Under the pieces are notes generated by a model that was not told the origin of the DNA, ran no database searches, and saw only the letters and a list, made by a program, of their open reading frames with translations. A stretch of DNA of 64,000 nt from NCBI RefSeq assembly GCF_050908995.1, contig NC_135120.1, positions 15,265,433 to 15,329,432 on the forward strand, in the 5' to 3' direction. Both the position numbers and the translations under genes were made by a program. Below, piece by piece: positions 48,187 through 62,119 of this stretch (the stretch's first letter is position 1; every line of letters starts with the position of its first letter). Source of the DNA: Andrena cerasifolii (Eukaryota; Arthropoda; Insecta; Hymenoptera; Andrenidae).

Positions 48187-51100
48187 AGTTGCTAAATGTT
48201 GATTGGGAAGAAATTTACTTCGATGAATTTATAAATTTAAAATTTCTGAAATAATATTTATTTTAAGTGTTACACTTTATCGTATAAATTGTCAAGAGAT
48301 CAAAATTAAAATTGAGAAGCTGTGTTTGCCTGTATATTTATATTCAATACTTCATGATAAATAGTACCAACTGAAATAAATAATATCGTGATTTGATTAG
48401 TAATGGTTACAACAATTTCCATTTATGGTCCGTGTAAATGGCTCGTAGGCAATCAAGGGGTACGAAAGTCAATTACAAGCAAACGAACAGATGTGCTCGC
48501 GTGGTGTCTTGTCCTCGTGGGGTTTTTATGACGATGTTATTGTCAGAGGGGTGTTTATGATCCCCGTGATTTAATTCTGGTCTGAAGTGGATGGTTTCTA
48601 TGTAGCCTGCTGGAGCAGGACAATTTGCTCGTCCTCGCGATTTAAGCACTCTTGCTTGTAATTCGAATTTAATATTCACTCTACTTCCAGCGCTGTCGCC
48701 TCCTTCATCTTACAGCAACGAAGGATATCATTCTTTTATGAAATCACTAGCAAAATACCCGAGCTCCGCTACGGTATAAATTAGACTTTCCGTTCTCATT
48801 TAATTTAACATTTAATTTTAAAAGTACGTGTTGCTTCCTCTGCACGTGGATTTTGGAATTATTCCATGGCCTATAACAGCCCCATTAAAACAGTGATTCC
48901 TCTGGTATATGGTTCATCGAAATCGGCTCGATAGGTTTTGAGTTTTGCGCTTTCAAACACACATACACACATGTCACGAATATTTTTTTTTATATAATCG
49001 TACAGACACAGATTCCCAGGCAAATTCTGCAGTACCCCAATATTATAAAAATCGTAGCCTTTTACTTTACGTACATTGTATCAACTATGTCCCATTTAAA
49101 ATCTACTTAAACTCTAAAGAAGTTCATCACACAACATGCACTGAAAGTCCTGTCTTTACGTCGAAAGTATTGTTCAAGTATCCCCAAATTTTATCCGGAG
49201 CGAGTTAACACCAACTTTCTCGTCAGTACCGATCGCTCGAAAAGACCTAACCGACTTGAAAGGACATTTTTCAAAAGTCAAAACCTTGCGCCATCCGAAG
49301 TGTTAATTTCAAATTTAACATTCGAAACCCTGTCCATCCTAAAAGACTGCCAATCACCAACTACATATCCCTCCAGTTCTCCAAAACACTCTTGTTCAAT
49401 ATATAACTACTCGTTGCCCATCACCGCAGTAACTCGTATATTTAACTTATTCTCGAATTGATCGTTGCACTTTCCCGTAAAAACCTCGATACGAATCTGG
49501 AGCAAAACGGGTGCGTTTAGGTATGTTGGCAGGGAGCACGGCCCGCCCATGTTCATGCGTATCTGCAATAACAGGATCACTGGCTTATAGCCGGGGCTCA
49601 GAGGGTTCGATCAATTATTGTTCACTTCCTATCTACGTCACGCCGGCCTGGAGCGTCGACCAACAACGAAGCCAGGCCGTGAGTTGCACTCGCTGCTGCA
49701 CTTCCTGCTGTTATTAGGAAGTAAGCTATCCAGCCCTCTAGAAACTGTCACGTTATGATGTTTATGCTACTGCATTCTCCGGTTAATATCACGAGCCGCC
49801 AGAGATAACGGTTATCGAGGCTTGGTGGCTCGATAAGCGTGTATTTCTATTGTGAAGCGTAAAATCGTTGCCTGGAGATTGCTGCAAGAATGGAGTGAAA
49901 TTTGGGAGCCCTCTCAGGGGTGTTAAAGTTTCTTCCCCTTCCTTTATTGTTTTGTATCGTGGCTAATAATATTGTTAGTGGATGTTGAACGTAGTGGAGA
50001 TTTAATGGCGGAGGTTATACTGTAGTGGGGATTTTTAGTTCGAATTTTGCGACGACGAACGTTGCTCAAGTGTTAGCTGAACGTCACAGGCTGTGACAAT
50101 AGCCTGGATTATCGTAGGTGAAACAGCCTATACACCCATCAAGACCAACTATATCGTCACGGTTAGGCCGCTTATCTCCGTACGGTGGCATGCTAATCAA
50201 CGAGCTACTACACCTACATCTATACGGAGTAAACGTGTCTGGATAGTTATCGCGATTTGTCGAAATAATCCTGGGACAGATCACAGCATCCCCCCTCAGC
50301 TTTAGCTCCGTCTCTACTTCGATAACCCTGGGTCGTTATTGCGATATCTATCCTGCGCTCTGCTTAGTAATTTGTTTTCTTTTCAAATCAATTCGGGAGT
50401 GTTAATGGCTCTTGGCAAGTATCGATTTTTGGCTAATTGTAAAGAACTTAAATTAGAAAGATTGTAGTTTGACCTACTGCTTAGGAAAATTTGGGGGTAC
50501 CGAGGTGAAGCAAGTGTTGGGTGTAGAGACTTAATATTCATTAAATATAGTTGAAGATGTATTTGTTTTTATTGATATTTGTTACTACCCTTGCAGAAAA
50601 GATTCAGGTCAACGAGGGAGACCGAGCTGAGTCATATACTTTAAGAACTCAGTGATCGAGTTAAGTCACTTTGACGAAATTTCAGTGGCTTGTCGGGACA
50701 CACCGTGCTATGGTGGTAGTAATAATTAGAAATGATAAGTTAGACTCAATTATATACAGCTTTTCTATATTTTTTGCACACCACGAAAATCTAATCTTTG
50801 CAATCTACAATAGTACAATAATTCACCATCTTATGTCATAAAATAATACCCGAAAACTACCATTAATGTAAGACATTCCTAGACTATTGTCTTCAATTTT
50901 CTTACATTTCAACTTATGTAGGTACATCACTACATAGATTTGAATACAAACGATTTACACGTTCTGTGACACGTGGGTCGCCATGTACTCACGATAGGGA
51001 TGAAAAGTAGAACTTCATCCAACAGACACGCGTATTTTTCAGTTCGATATTGAAATCAAAATAGTTGAAAAAGTACCCAAAGTTATAAAAAAAGAGTACA

Positions 51101-52741
51101 CAACTCTTGCCTTCTTATAATTGAATACCTCAATCTAATTTTCTCGCCAATTTTTAGGAACCCATAGAAGACCGAAATCTCCACAGCACCCAAAATATGC
51201 CAAAACCATTCGTGAGCTCAAAAATCAATTTTATTTCAAATTTATCACCGACAAATCTATCCCAGTCTTAGATTTACATAATATTTACAATCTACTGTGT
51301 TGATGGTTCTCAAAACCCAGTGAACAGTTTCAAACTTTGAGAAAGATTGACACTGTTTGTAAGTTTGCTGCAAAATTTGTAAAAACCCCCAAAAACTCGA
51401 TACCTAGCAACCACCCACAACGAGTCCACCTAAACCAACAGCATAATCATCACATTAAATTTCCTCATTGAAAGTTTTTCCGAAACAATTGCCTGACAGG
51501 AATTCGACGACGCGGCACAGAAAATTGCGTTTCGCGGTTGTTCAGCGAGAACTTGGAATCGTCTAAATCAGGAGCAGAAGCGAGTGAGAAAGTTCCCCGG
51601 GTTCGTCACTTTCCCCGCGGAAATAAATTGCAGTTTATCTCGACGGTGGGGAATAAAAGGAAGGGTTTTCGGCAACGAAACACTGCCAGCAAGCGTTACA
51701 GGTGACGGACTCGTTTGCGGTGCCGCCGACCGAGTTTCGCGAGCCGCCATGCATTGATTACGCTGCTGTCATTGGAAGGCGGGCGAAAGAGCAACGAGGG
51801 AGTCTTGCGAGCGAGCAACGCGGAAGAGAATATCGAGGAAGTCCTTTACAAGAGGTTTACGACGGCGGTAAGGCCGCCGCGAGGTGGCGGGAACGGGAAG
51901 ACGGAATAATATCGTCCCGTGACGAAATCTTTCCGGTAAACTCCCTGGTGGCGTATCCCTACCCCCGCGTCCTTCTCGAAACGAAGGGAAAATTGGAAGA
52001 GACTGGAGGCGACTGGTTGCACGGCGGATAAGAGAAAGAGCCGCCGAAGAAGCGAGGCCGTAGGAGAAAAAGGAGGTTGGGGGTGGAGGGCCCCCCTTGA
52101 AACGCGGTTCCTCTGGGACTCGCGAATGAAATTTCATTTCGGGAGCGCCGTAATCTCGAAATTGTTACTTGACTTCGTTCGTGAAAGGAGAGCATGAAAG
52201 GGATCCTCTGGATTCGTTCTGTAATCGGCGAAATCACCTACACTTCACTCGCCGTACCCCCACACCCCTAACCCCCGCTCGCTGCCCCACTTTATTCCGT
52301 ATTCGTCGACCCATTCTAAACACCTACAATCTACTTTCCGTGCCCCTCCTTCTTTAAGCAGCAACCTTATTGTTTTGTACACCTGTGTTTTCAATTGGCT
52401 CGAGCTCCCGGGGCAAAGGTGCCCAGCAAACGAACCTTGATAAGGCTCTAAAGGCGTTCTAACTACCTCGGAACCGATGCAATCTACGAGGAGGCTCGAT
52501 GAATCGAGTCATAACGAAGGCCAGAAGGGGCGGATAAATAGAGGGTGTTTCTTAATATATGGAAGACTTCGCAGGAGTGGATTTACCCGAGAAACATGGA
52601 AAAGATGGGGGTGCGAGCGTGTAAAAGAGGTGGGAAGGTACTTGCTTTTAAACTGGATGCTCGTATGAAGACGTTTGGAAGCAAACTGATCGACTAGGTA
52701 TAAAAGAAAAAGTATGGAGAAGTTGAGCATTAAATGTGTGC
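48187..52741. other. Gene-free stretch
   Basis: AT-rich to about 49480, then GC-rich blocks at 49480-50340 and 51490-52500. Frames are open on both strands in those blocks (up to 122 codons) and look compositional. No RNA gene, exon pair or transposon end was recognised. Confidence 0.45.
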
Positions 52742-52745
52742 TTTA

Positions 52746-53093
52746 CCCTCCGTGGTCACACCTAATAATCACAAATTGGTCACATGGGGTTCACTGCAAT
52801 GCAGCGTCATTTTTCAGTTACTATTTTCGTATTTTTTAATCTTTTAACTTTTGAGTGGTGATATTGTAGGTACATTCGTAATGCTTATACAATCATGCTC
52901 TAATAGTCGTTTTCTAGAAACGTAAATTTTGACATGTCGAAATTTGTATTTTAAAAAATAGTCGTGGATAAAAGAGATTTTTTTGTTAAAATTCACCACA
53001 TTTTTCAATTTTATTATTGAGGTCTAAAAATTTACAGAAATATTGGCATAGACATATCCTGAGGTACGATACAACGCGGGTGACCTCGGAGGG
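52746..53093. mobile_element. TTAA/CCCT piggyBac-like MITE, 348 bp
   Basis: The left end CCCTCCGTGGTCAC and, inverted from the right, CCCTCCGAGGTCAC differ by one base. The right flank is TTAA (53094-53097) and the left is TTTA (one-base decay). The TTAA target with CCC-initial termini is the piggyBac pattern. The interior is AT-rich and non-coding. Confidence 0.8.
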
Positions 53094-53915
53094 TTAAATA
53101 GGTACTAAAATTGACACATTCACAGAAAGTGACTTGTATGTTTTTTAGAGGATTATGTTGAAATATTCTTTTTATTAAATTGTTGCGAGTGACTGTATAG
53201 TACCTACTATTGAAAATTGTGAGTGTATTGTTCACGAAGAAAATTCGCTGCTATTCTCAAACTTGAGGAATCTAACTTTTAAAAACTCGTAGGTTTTAAT
53301 CCTCTAGTGCATTCTGGTTACAGGAATTAAACTGTGAATAATTCCTTTCCGCTATCGTGCAATTACATAGCACATATCACACATATTTTAGTCTCGTTTA
53401 GATAATATTAACATGCACCTCCAAAACACCCTTATAACGTAACAGATGCAACTTTCACCGAAATGGAGTGCCACCTTGCAAATAATTTTGTAAAATGGTA
53501 TTAATGATGAGAATGTACAAAAATAGTGGCTGCAATGAAGAGGACGCCTAATATGGATCTAAAGCAACGCGTCTCTTGATTTCTTGCCACTTCAAGTCGA
53601 TATTTCCAGTAGGAGCAGAGTGCATAACTTCTTCGAAATGTGCAATACTATGATTAATCACACAGCCACCCCACATTCAGACTTATTGTTCGAGCATTCC
53701 GGATGTTGGTACTTCGCGGACCCATTCTTCCTGAAATCTCACCGCCATCCATTACTATCCTAGCCCAGTAACCTAATTTTCGATAGAAGATTAATCGTAT
53801 AATTCAGCCTCGGTCGACGCGGAGACGCGCCCGATAACGTATATGCGGGCCAAACGGTATTAATGCCGGATTCAGGAAAGTCGATCCGATCATTCCCCGA
53901 ATAAGAGCGTAAATC

Positions 53916-53941
53916 AGAGAGAGAGAGAGAGAGAGAGAGAG
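53916..53941 (+). repeat. (GA)n microsatellite, about 13 units
   Basis: Uninterrupted AG dinucleotide run followed by a GGAGGAGG tail. Confidence 0.9.
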
Positions 53942-54908
53942 GAGGAGGAAATTAGACCGCGAACAGTTCGTTCTAAGAATACCTGACGCCGATTCGATAC
54001 GCTTCTAACGCGTTGGAAGCTCCTAGTCATTTCCAATTCTTCTGAAATATCTCTGCTATATTACAATCCTTTAAGGGACGCCGCTTCTTAAACTATGTTT
54101 ACTAAGCAGGGTGTTGAAAAAGTTTAGGTGCAAAAAGTAGTGACTTCCTACGAAGATTCTTTAGACTTTGGATTCTTTAGAGAATAAAGAAACGTAATAT
54201 GCACATCCACTTCTCGTTGTGTTTCTATCATATGAAAATTGTAGACTCGATACTTTTCTTTTACTTTTGTCGCGTACTAAATACTCGATCGCGCTCCTAA
54301 TTAAATTTGTGTGACTGACTGAGAGGCAATTTTTAGCAGCTCAAATATAATTTATTTAGAAATAGCCTCGCGACAACTTTCTCAAGTAGCAACTTTAAAT
54401 TGTTGAAAGAAGGCTAACGAGGCAGTGGGTTTCAAACATTAATGCATCCACAGGGTATACAACTGATCAATCTTTCCTCAATCCACTTGTACTACTTAAT
54501 AAACATTTTCCTTTCCCATCTCTGGATAACCGACGATTAATCAAACATTTTCTGATAGCAAAGCGCTACAGCGGTGTATAAAGCCTCCACTAAATTCTCA
54601 AAACTACAGCAGGCATTCGATAACCCGTTGCAAAAAGTATCAGAAACGAGATATCTCGTGACCCAGGGCGCAACCCTCGAACGCCGTCAACACCACGCGC
54701 GACAAGCATTGTCCCACCCTCGAAACGGAAGAAAGGCTCTGGTATCTCGAAACCGCGATCGTTTCCCGAACTGTTCCCCGCGGTTGTCGCCTGGAATGCA
54801 AAAGGAAGGTGAAACAGGTGATATACGGGGAAGCGACACACGCGAGATAGAAAGAAAGAAAAATCTTGGAGAACGAATGAGGGCGGCGGTGGGTGGGGCG
54901 ATGGGGGA

Positions 54909-54919
54909 GGGGGGGGGGG
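54909..54919 (+). repeat. Poly-G tract (11 G)
   Basis: Run of 11 G at the end of a G-rich block. Length may be unreliable. Confidence 0.8.
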
Positions 54920-57900
54920 AGTAGACGGTGTCCCAACGTGCGATTAGATGACTTGTCAACCTACGAGAAAATTGCGTTTTACAAACTTGTTTCGAGAAAA
55001 GAATTGGAGGGAATTGCGGATGAGGGCGGTCGGAAGGAGGCAGGCAAAGCAAAAGGAGCGCAGGGGGGCGAGGTCTGTCGTGGAACAGAGGGAAACGGAC
55101 AGGTGAGAGAAGGAGAAAGGTCCGGAGGGGGATGAAGATGAGGAAGAACGAGAGAAGGGAAGAAGAGGAACCCTTCTTATATTAGGGCGAAGCGGTCTGA
55201 ACCGAGCTTCGAGCGATGCAAAGTCGCCGCGCTGCCTCTGCAGCACCCTCCTTCTTCCTTCTTCCTGGCCTCCACCTACTCCTTACAAAGAGAGACACAA
55301 ATTGCCTCGGAACTTAGTTTCGTCGGATATAAAGGACTTTCCGATTACGTTAGCCGTACTCCGTGATTGATCCGAGATGACGATTGCGAGAGCAACTCGA
55401 TGTGACCCCCTTTTCTGTTCCTGTTCTCCTTCTTACAACGACATTTACCATCTTTCTGGCTCGAAGAATGCGAGCGTTTATAGGGGTAGGATTAACTGGA
55501 GAGTCTGGAGTCTCGATCGTGGAATTTCAGACGGGATAGTTCGTTTTCGATCCGTGCAGGTGCAATGGAACGGATTTATTAAGTGGAGGCACATGGTGCT
55601 GTCTTCGACCATTACATTCTGAGCTGTGGGATTGTTTGTCAGTGTGCGTGTTGAATGATATTGTTTAAAAGGAACCGTGGAGTATGGTACCAGCTGCTCT
55701 CTTCCAGATGACAACCTGAGACCTTATTATAAAGTAACTATGAAACTGTTTTTAGTCAAATAAGTATCATGTTTATGAAACCTTCTTAGACAAAAATGAA
55801 TTTCCAAACTCGAATGGATATTTAGCACGTGAAGGGTCGTTTTCAAGATTGGCACGAGAATTCTACAGAGAAGGAAATGCTACAATATCAAACAGGTGTT
55901 AAAGTGTCTCAGAAAATAGTAGTCAATATAAGTTACGTGTCCTACAGCTATGACTTGTTCCAGGCCTCATTTTTAACATTCCTTAATTAATCTAATGAAT
56001 CCTCGATCAGCTTACTGCGTCGTTCCACTGAGCAACTGATCGGTGTTCAAACCTGACACCTTCCTTTGATCGTAATCAGCAAACTGCAGGGACCAGTACA
56101 GCGCAAACAGCATTGCAGACGCCATACGCGCGAAACAAACTGCACAGCCATCCCACCGCCTATAGGAGCCCATATGCGAGCTGGACACTTATTCAAACAC
56201 GACAGGGGCAGACTTTTAGGCGCATGGTCAGTGACAAAGGCGAAGGAAAAAGAATCTGGACGTGGTTGTACAAACAGGGTTAATTCGGTTTGTAGCTAGT
56301 AGCCGCTTCGCAAGGGGTGGACCGGTTCCTCTGAAGAGAAATTTTGGCCAAACAACCGTCGGAGCTCGTTTGGCCAGTCTTCGGGAGACCCCTTCGGGCA
56401 GTGTAGGCGATGTTTATAAAGTTTACATACGCGGGATCGAAAAAGGCTTTCGCCCGTATAGGAGATAAGCTCCGTCGATGGCCCCTCGGACCTTTCGCTT
56501 TCGTCCCCCTTTTTTCGCCTAATATGACGATAAAATAAGGAAAGCCCGCGGCACGGGACTAAAAATGATTCGTGCCGGAGCTGTGATTCTTTCGGATTTT
56601 ACGGTTCAGAGGTATCCAGGCTCACGACCTTCCGCATCGATTGGCTTTCCACGTAGGGGTGGCGCGGTGCAATAATGAATACGCGGAGCCGCCTTATTTA
56701 TACGGCGTGGATACGGAGTTAAAGGGCGGAATTATTATTTTGGCACCATCCATTTATTCACGCGCCTCTGTAATCTTCTCGTCGAACGAATCCGCCGGTT
56801 CCCGCATCCAAGGGCTTCACTCTATCGAATTAATCCACGGACGTAGGCTGTTTCCGTCTTTCGAATAACAGTCGAGTAATTCCATCCGACGTGGAGCGAT
56901 TTGGATTGACTGTTACACTGTGACTGATAAATGATCGCTATATTCGATTTTGTGTTCCAGTTGTAGAAGTCTTTGTGTTTTGACAAAAAACCTAATGGAA
57001 TAAGTATTTTAATTTCCTAAAGCTCAGGTGAAATTGACGACCCCTGTTTTTAAGTAGCTAAAGTTAAGTCAGCCCTTTGGTTGCTTCGTTGCGAAGTAAA
57101 ATATCCCTACACCACGAATGGGACAAACGTCAAAACCCTCACGGAATGTCCTTTTCAAGAGAATGACCACGCCAATATCGCACAGCCTCGCTATTGGAAA
57201 GAAACAGCCAGCAAAGGGCAAACATATTCTTTCACCTAGTCCAACGTAAATCTGCTTACGAGGAAACGTAACGAGGCTGCGATGCTTATCGGTGCAAAAA
57301 GAGCACGTGGAAAGCCGGTCGGTTGCATGGGCGCGGTAACGACCAGAGGGCCAAAGGGCTGGACAAACGAGTTTTCGAATTTTCCGGCCGACCGCCCCGA
57401 TGCAAGGGTCAACCAGGTTAATGTTTCCCTCCTGTTCGCCCCAGCATAGCCCCTCATCCACCTTTCTCTTTCGTTCTATCTCTCGTTTCGCGTGCATATG
57501 CACGGCTGTGCTTTCCGCCGCCCCCCTCTGAACCATTCTCCACCCCCCTCCCCGCCCACGAACCCTTCTTCACCCCACCCGCCCTCGTCCACGTCTTTCC
57601 TAACATGCTTTCCCAGGCTGGTTGTCTCTGGTCGTTCCAATTTGTGCCCAGACTTTGACCCGTATTTTTGAGAGGCGGGGGCAGAGGACAGTCGGGTGGG
57701 GGGCATTGCTTGGATGAAGGAAAACGGTCGATCGGGCCCGGTAGCAACGAAATTCGAGGGAAAAATTCCTGCCGAATGAAATATTCCCCAGGGTCGATTG
57801 TGAGTTTGGACGTTTTCCGGCTGATCGGACGTTGCAACGTGGCCGCCGACGCGGAAACCTCCATCCTGTTTCCGGCAGACCGAGCCCGCAGCCGTCACTC

Positions 57901-58571
57901 CGTAATCTCTGACACCTACTTTTCGCTCGTACACTTTGAAGAATGAAAAATTGATCGGCAACATTTTCGCGTTTCCTACGGTGTTTGCTTCTTTGGGGAC
58001 GATCGCTGACGCGTGTGTTTGTTGCTGACGCGGGAGGTAAGTTATTCGGACGTTCGGGACAGCTCGCGAATGGTACAGGATAAGGACTACTCGGGCGGTT
58101 CTGTGAAATGAACCGAAGCGGAGCTTTGGCGCTAATAAGAAGTAAAACTGGTATTTTTGATACAGGGTAAGTGAACCTAATTGCACCTACTTAAATTCAA
58201 ATCATTCTCAATTGAAGGTTAATTGATATATTTGTCCCTAATTAGTTGTTAGATAAAAAAGAAATTGTTTGTATCTCATGCACGGCAGGTTAGAACTGCT
58301 GAAGTCTAAAGATTTTCAATCGGGATAGAAAAAACACGAGAATAGCGAAAATCTGTATCTTCGGGAAAGGGAGAAGTATTGATTAATTCAAGTTGTTATG
58401 AGACAACCCAGACCTAACCCAGACCTAATGACAACAAATAAATTATGCTAAAATACTATTGCCATTCTCTCTAACTCTAATAACGCTATCAACTATTTTG
58501 TCGTCTGTAATACTGCCGCTTTTATTTTAAATGTTGCACATTAACTCGGGTAACACTGGATATTTCAGCTA

Positions 58572-58936
58572 AGGCGAATGTCCCAATTTCTGATCATTTC
58601 GTATTTTTCTTATTATTATATGCGTTACGTTTGTACTATAGTTGCAACAAAATAATTCTAAACTATTTAAACATTTACGCGAGTGTTGCACGAGCTTGGG
58701 GCAATACATACATCGCTATTTTTCATCAGCAGAAATACGGACATTTAGAGCATTATATATTTAATTAGAAATCACTAGTAGTTAACAATCTTGAAATATC
58801 TTTCTTAAATAGCTTTTGAATTGGTTGATTTATTATTAAAGAATTAATCAATTACTCTGCAAATGATCACAAACAAATTTTTTACACCTTTATGACGAGT
58901 TATCTCTTAAATGAGCAGAAATTGGGACATTCACCT
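58572..58936. mobile_element. TA-flanked MITE, 365 bp
   Basis: AGGCGAATGTCCCAATTTCTG at the left is inverted as CAGAAATTGGGACATTCACCT at the right (one difference). TA lies directly outside both ends (58570-58571 and 58937-58938), which is the Tc1/mariner pattern. Non-coding, AT-rich interior. Confidence 0.85.
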
Positions 58937-58938
58937 TA

Positions 58939-60197
58939 GTACACTATAAGACTGATATAGCACACTATAATACACTGATGATTGTCGATACAATGGGTAC
59001 ATCTGAATTAAATTATTTTTTCTAAAACAAATTGGTGGTCCATATTACCACCTCTCCCCCTACTGCCCACTTGATGAAAAATAAATTATCAGGAATATAT
59101 AGATATCTGTCTCGACATATAGTAATGCGAGGGTACACTTCAATCACATCCGAGTAAAACGCTCGAGTACGTACCTTTAAATAGCGTGGCCCGAAAATAC
59201 GTATCATGAACGTCGTCCGACTGTTAAAGCGATTGGGTCACGAATGATACAGGTTTAGGTGGTCGTTCTTCTTATTTTACCCCAGAGCGATCCCTGATCC
59301 ATTACTACACGAATAAACCAAGCTTTCAGATTATTACGACGAAAAAGGGGGAGAGGAGTATGGCTTCTAAATTTACGTCGAAATCGTCCAAGCCGTTTTG
59401 CCGATACACATTGTCGAGGGTACACGGGAAAGTTGCAGCCGCGGACCGGAGAGGAGCAGCCTGCGATTGACTGGCCGCAAAGTTTAACAGTACAATGCCG
59501 CCATCGTTACAATAAGGCTTCGGGAGACGCGGCGCATTACCGTGGACCCAGTAAATTCCTCGTATTTCGACACAGTCGCGATGCACTGTGCCTTCATATC
59601 TCTGGCTGTGGATATTTCCAGGGAATGGAGGCAACGTGTGCACTCCAATCTGATCCCCAATTTTTTTCCTAGTAATAGTATTGCGAGCCATTGTTGCCTC
59701 CGATACGTACAGAAACTCCTGCCACATGTTTTCGCTGGTGGTATAAAAGGGAGGAACCAAGACTGCCACGAGATAAAGAGATAGCGATTCTGAATCTTAT
59801 GTACGTGCTGGAACGCATTTTTGTCCGATCTTGCAACCGGATAACCCATTCCTTTCCTTTCGTTTTAAAAGCGATCCTTCCTTCGCGTAGGGTCGATTAT
59901 TTGTGTGGCACGAGCGCCATTATGAGGAATCGATTAGTTTGAAGTAGATTCAGAAACTTTTAGCACTGCGATTTTCAGGTAAGAAATTGTGGCTGATATA
60001 CTGAGGATTCCTTTGAAGTAGGATATATCGTGGGTATCCAGAACACATTGGCTTCGGCTTGAATAATAATACGGATTTGTTGCCAACCTGCATTTTTATT
60101 GATAAGAAGGAATACAAGATCATAAAGAGTTTAGAGATTTTAGAGAATTTAGGAAGTTCTGACAGACTTTCCTGAGTTGCATTATTCTCTGAAAGGG
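58939..60197. other. Gene-free stretch with an isolated TATA-like motif
   Basis: TATAAAAG occurs at 59742-59749 and a donor-like CAG|GTAAGA at 59980, so the 200 bp between could be a 5' exon. However, the peptide frames are not protein-like and no downstream exon was found. No gene called. Confidence 0.35.
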
Positions 60198-60201
60198 TCT
60201 A

Positions 60202-61021
60202 GCCGGGTAAGCATAGGGAAAACGGTCTCAGCACCAATTGTAGTATTTATGTATACTAAATAATGCTCCTTGCTTAAAAAACCACTGAAAGAAATTTCAG
60301 ATCTCTGCTCCCACTCACCAGGGTGATATGAGAATAACAACCTCAAATTTTACAGTTTTGTTTCTTAACGACTACTTAAGATATTTTAATGCTTCAAAAT
60401 ACACGTAGCAGTCACTTTTTTGTCCTACTACATATATTCTTTCGAAATTGTAGATCAGTCATTAAGGGCGGAAATAAAGCAATTAATTCTTTAGGGGTTG
60501 TTTCTTCAAACAACCCTTTGAGTGACATCTACGAAAAAAATCGCGAGTAAGGCGTTACTACTTAGCTATTATCTTTATAAGTTGCAGAGGGGTCGGATTG
60601 GCGAAATATATTAAAGAAAAATGAAATGAATATAAAACCTCTAGGCAGATTATACTAAATGGGCCGCATGACTTAAAAATCGTGAATGCTTGGGATTTTG
60701 TTAGAAAAGCTTGGGAAATTTTATTCATAAATATTATTACATTGTAAAAATTGTATATTCAACGTGTAATATTACATGTGTCCATATGTAGCAGACCTAA
60801 AAAGTACCTACTACGTGCATTGTGAAGCATTCAAATATCTAAAGTAGTTGTTGACAAAAAAAACTGCAAAGTTTAGGGTTGTTACCTCCATATCACCCTA
60901 ACGAGACGGGGTAGAGATCTGAAATTTCTGTCAGTAGTTTTTTAGGAGAAGAGCATTATTTGGTGGATATATATAAATAATAAAATTGGTCTTGGGGCCG
61001 TTTTCCCTACGCTTACCCGGC
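60202..61021. mobile_element. Long-inverted-repeat element, about 820 bp
   Basis: The left arm (from 60202) and right arm (to 61021) are inverted copies over about 150-160 bp, sharing GCCGGGTAAGC, TAGGGAAAACGG, CCAAATAATGCTC-type blocks, AGAAATTTCAGATCTCT and AGGGTGATATG. The ends lie inside TCTAG on both sides, so a TA duplication is possible (60200-60201 and 61022-61023). No coding content. Confidence 0.8.
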
Positions 61022-61025
61022 TAGA

Positions 61026-61918
61026 CGATATGACAGATTTTCAGCTATTTTTACTATACCTCATTACATAACTCCATTTCCTAAGTTAAACCGTCTATAC
61101 TCCTGCCACTCTGATCCACCACTCTCAAGCGAAGATGGCGAAAACTAATCATTCCGCAGCTCTCTTGACGCGCGCAATTAATGTCGCAAGTGTACCCTCT
61201 GGTAACCTGATCGTTGCTCCATTTCATGTCACAGGAATAAAGGAGACACGCTCCGAAAGACTGGCCTCTGTTTCGCGTAATTTCCATTTATTTGCAGTTT
61301 ATCGTTCCCAGACGCTTCTCGTTATTCCACTGTTGGTCTTGTTAGCACGGTAAAGCCCGGGCGGAGGGAGAGGCGGAGGGCCCCTGTTTTCCCCCGTTTC
61401 TTTTTGACATCTGGATTCCCAGCGCGAATACGGCCGGATCGAAGGTTTGCGCGGGACCAGGGACAATCAGACGAGTATTGAGGGCAGAGACAATTGTCGT
61501 CCGACCGGATGGACTTCGTCGCTTCCACCTCCGATTATCCTTTGACCGACCTAGAGATGAGACAATAATACGAGAGAGCCACTCGTAGGAAAGATAAGAG
61601 GAGGCCAGTGGATGGTAAGCGGGAGGACGGGGCCGTTATTTCTCGTTATCGGTTGTTACGTGTGCGAAACAAACGAATCCGACGACGGTAAAACCCTTTG
61701 TGTTCTTGACGAGCACACCGAATCCGACCGCCCACCGCCCGACAATACTTTCGTTTCACCACTCTTCCCCGAGCAAACTTTCAAAAAGATTTCATCGATT
61801 CGAGAGGGCTGGTTTGTGCCTCCGCACAATGCCAGTCCAATGAAATTCAGCCGTTTGTTCAATTTGCCGCAGACTGGTTGATTCGGCCGCTAGAGAAGCA
61901 CGGGTTTCGGGTTGATTA
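61026..61918. other. Gene-free stretch
   Basis: GC-rich block at 61060-61900 with short frames on both strands and no supporting features. Confidence 0.45.
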
Positions 61919-61920
61919 TA

Positions 61921-62119
61921 CAATGGTGCTCATAATTATTAAAACACCTACTCTGTGTGGAATAGTTGTGCAAAATGTGGCAAATTTATTGAACAAGTCT
62001 AGCAAATTTTACTTTATTTGGTATTTTAAATTGAAAACAGTGGAAAGTATTCAATCTAGTACACTAAATATCACATTTTCTGCAAGTACAGCAGGTGTCC
62101 TAATACTTAGGCGTCGTCC
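61921..62119. mobile_element. Second, more decayed copy of the mariner-like MITE
   Basis: Shares with 35426-35623 the blocks TAATTATTAAAACACCT, GGTATTTTAAATTGAAAACA, ATTCAATCTAGTAC and TTTCTGCAAGTACA, and the ending GGTGTCCTAATACTT. Termini are eroded (CAATGGTGC instead of CACTGCCG), so the right boundary is approximate. Confidence 0.7.

Larger units (their letters stand above)
53098..58569. other. Gene-free stretch rich in GC blocks
   Basis: GC-rich blocks lie at 53680-54000, 54640-55650 and 56000-58150. The longest frame (236 codons, - strand, 57476-58186) overlaps equally open frames on both strands and shows no domain, signal peptide or conserved motif. A donor-like GTAAGTTATT at 58035 has no acceptor partner. 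Confidence 0.45.

Noticed and set aside
57476..58186. 236-codon frame on the - strand
   Set aside because: Lies in GC-rich DNA where frames are open on both strands; no start context, domain, signal peptide or splice partner.
59742..59980. TATAAAAG motif followed by a GTAAGA donor
   Set aside because: Could be a promoter and first exon, but no coding frame or downstream exon supports it.
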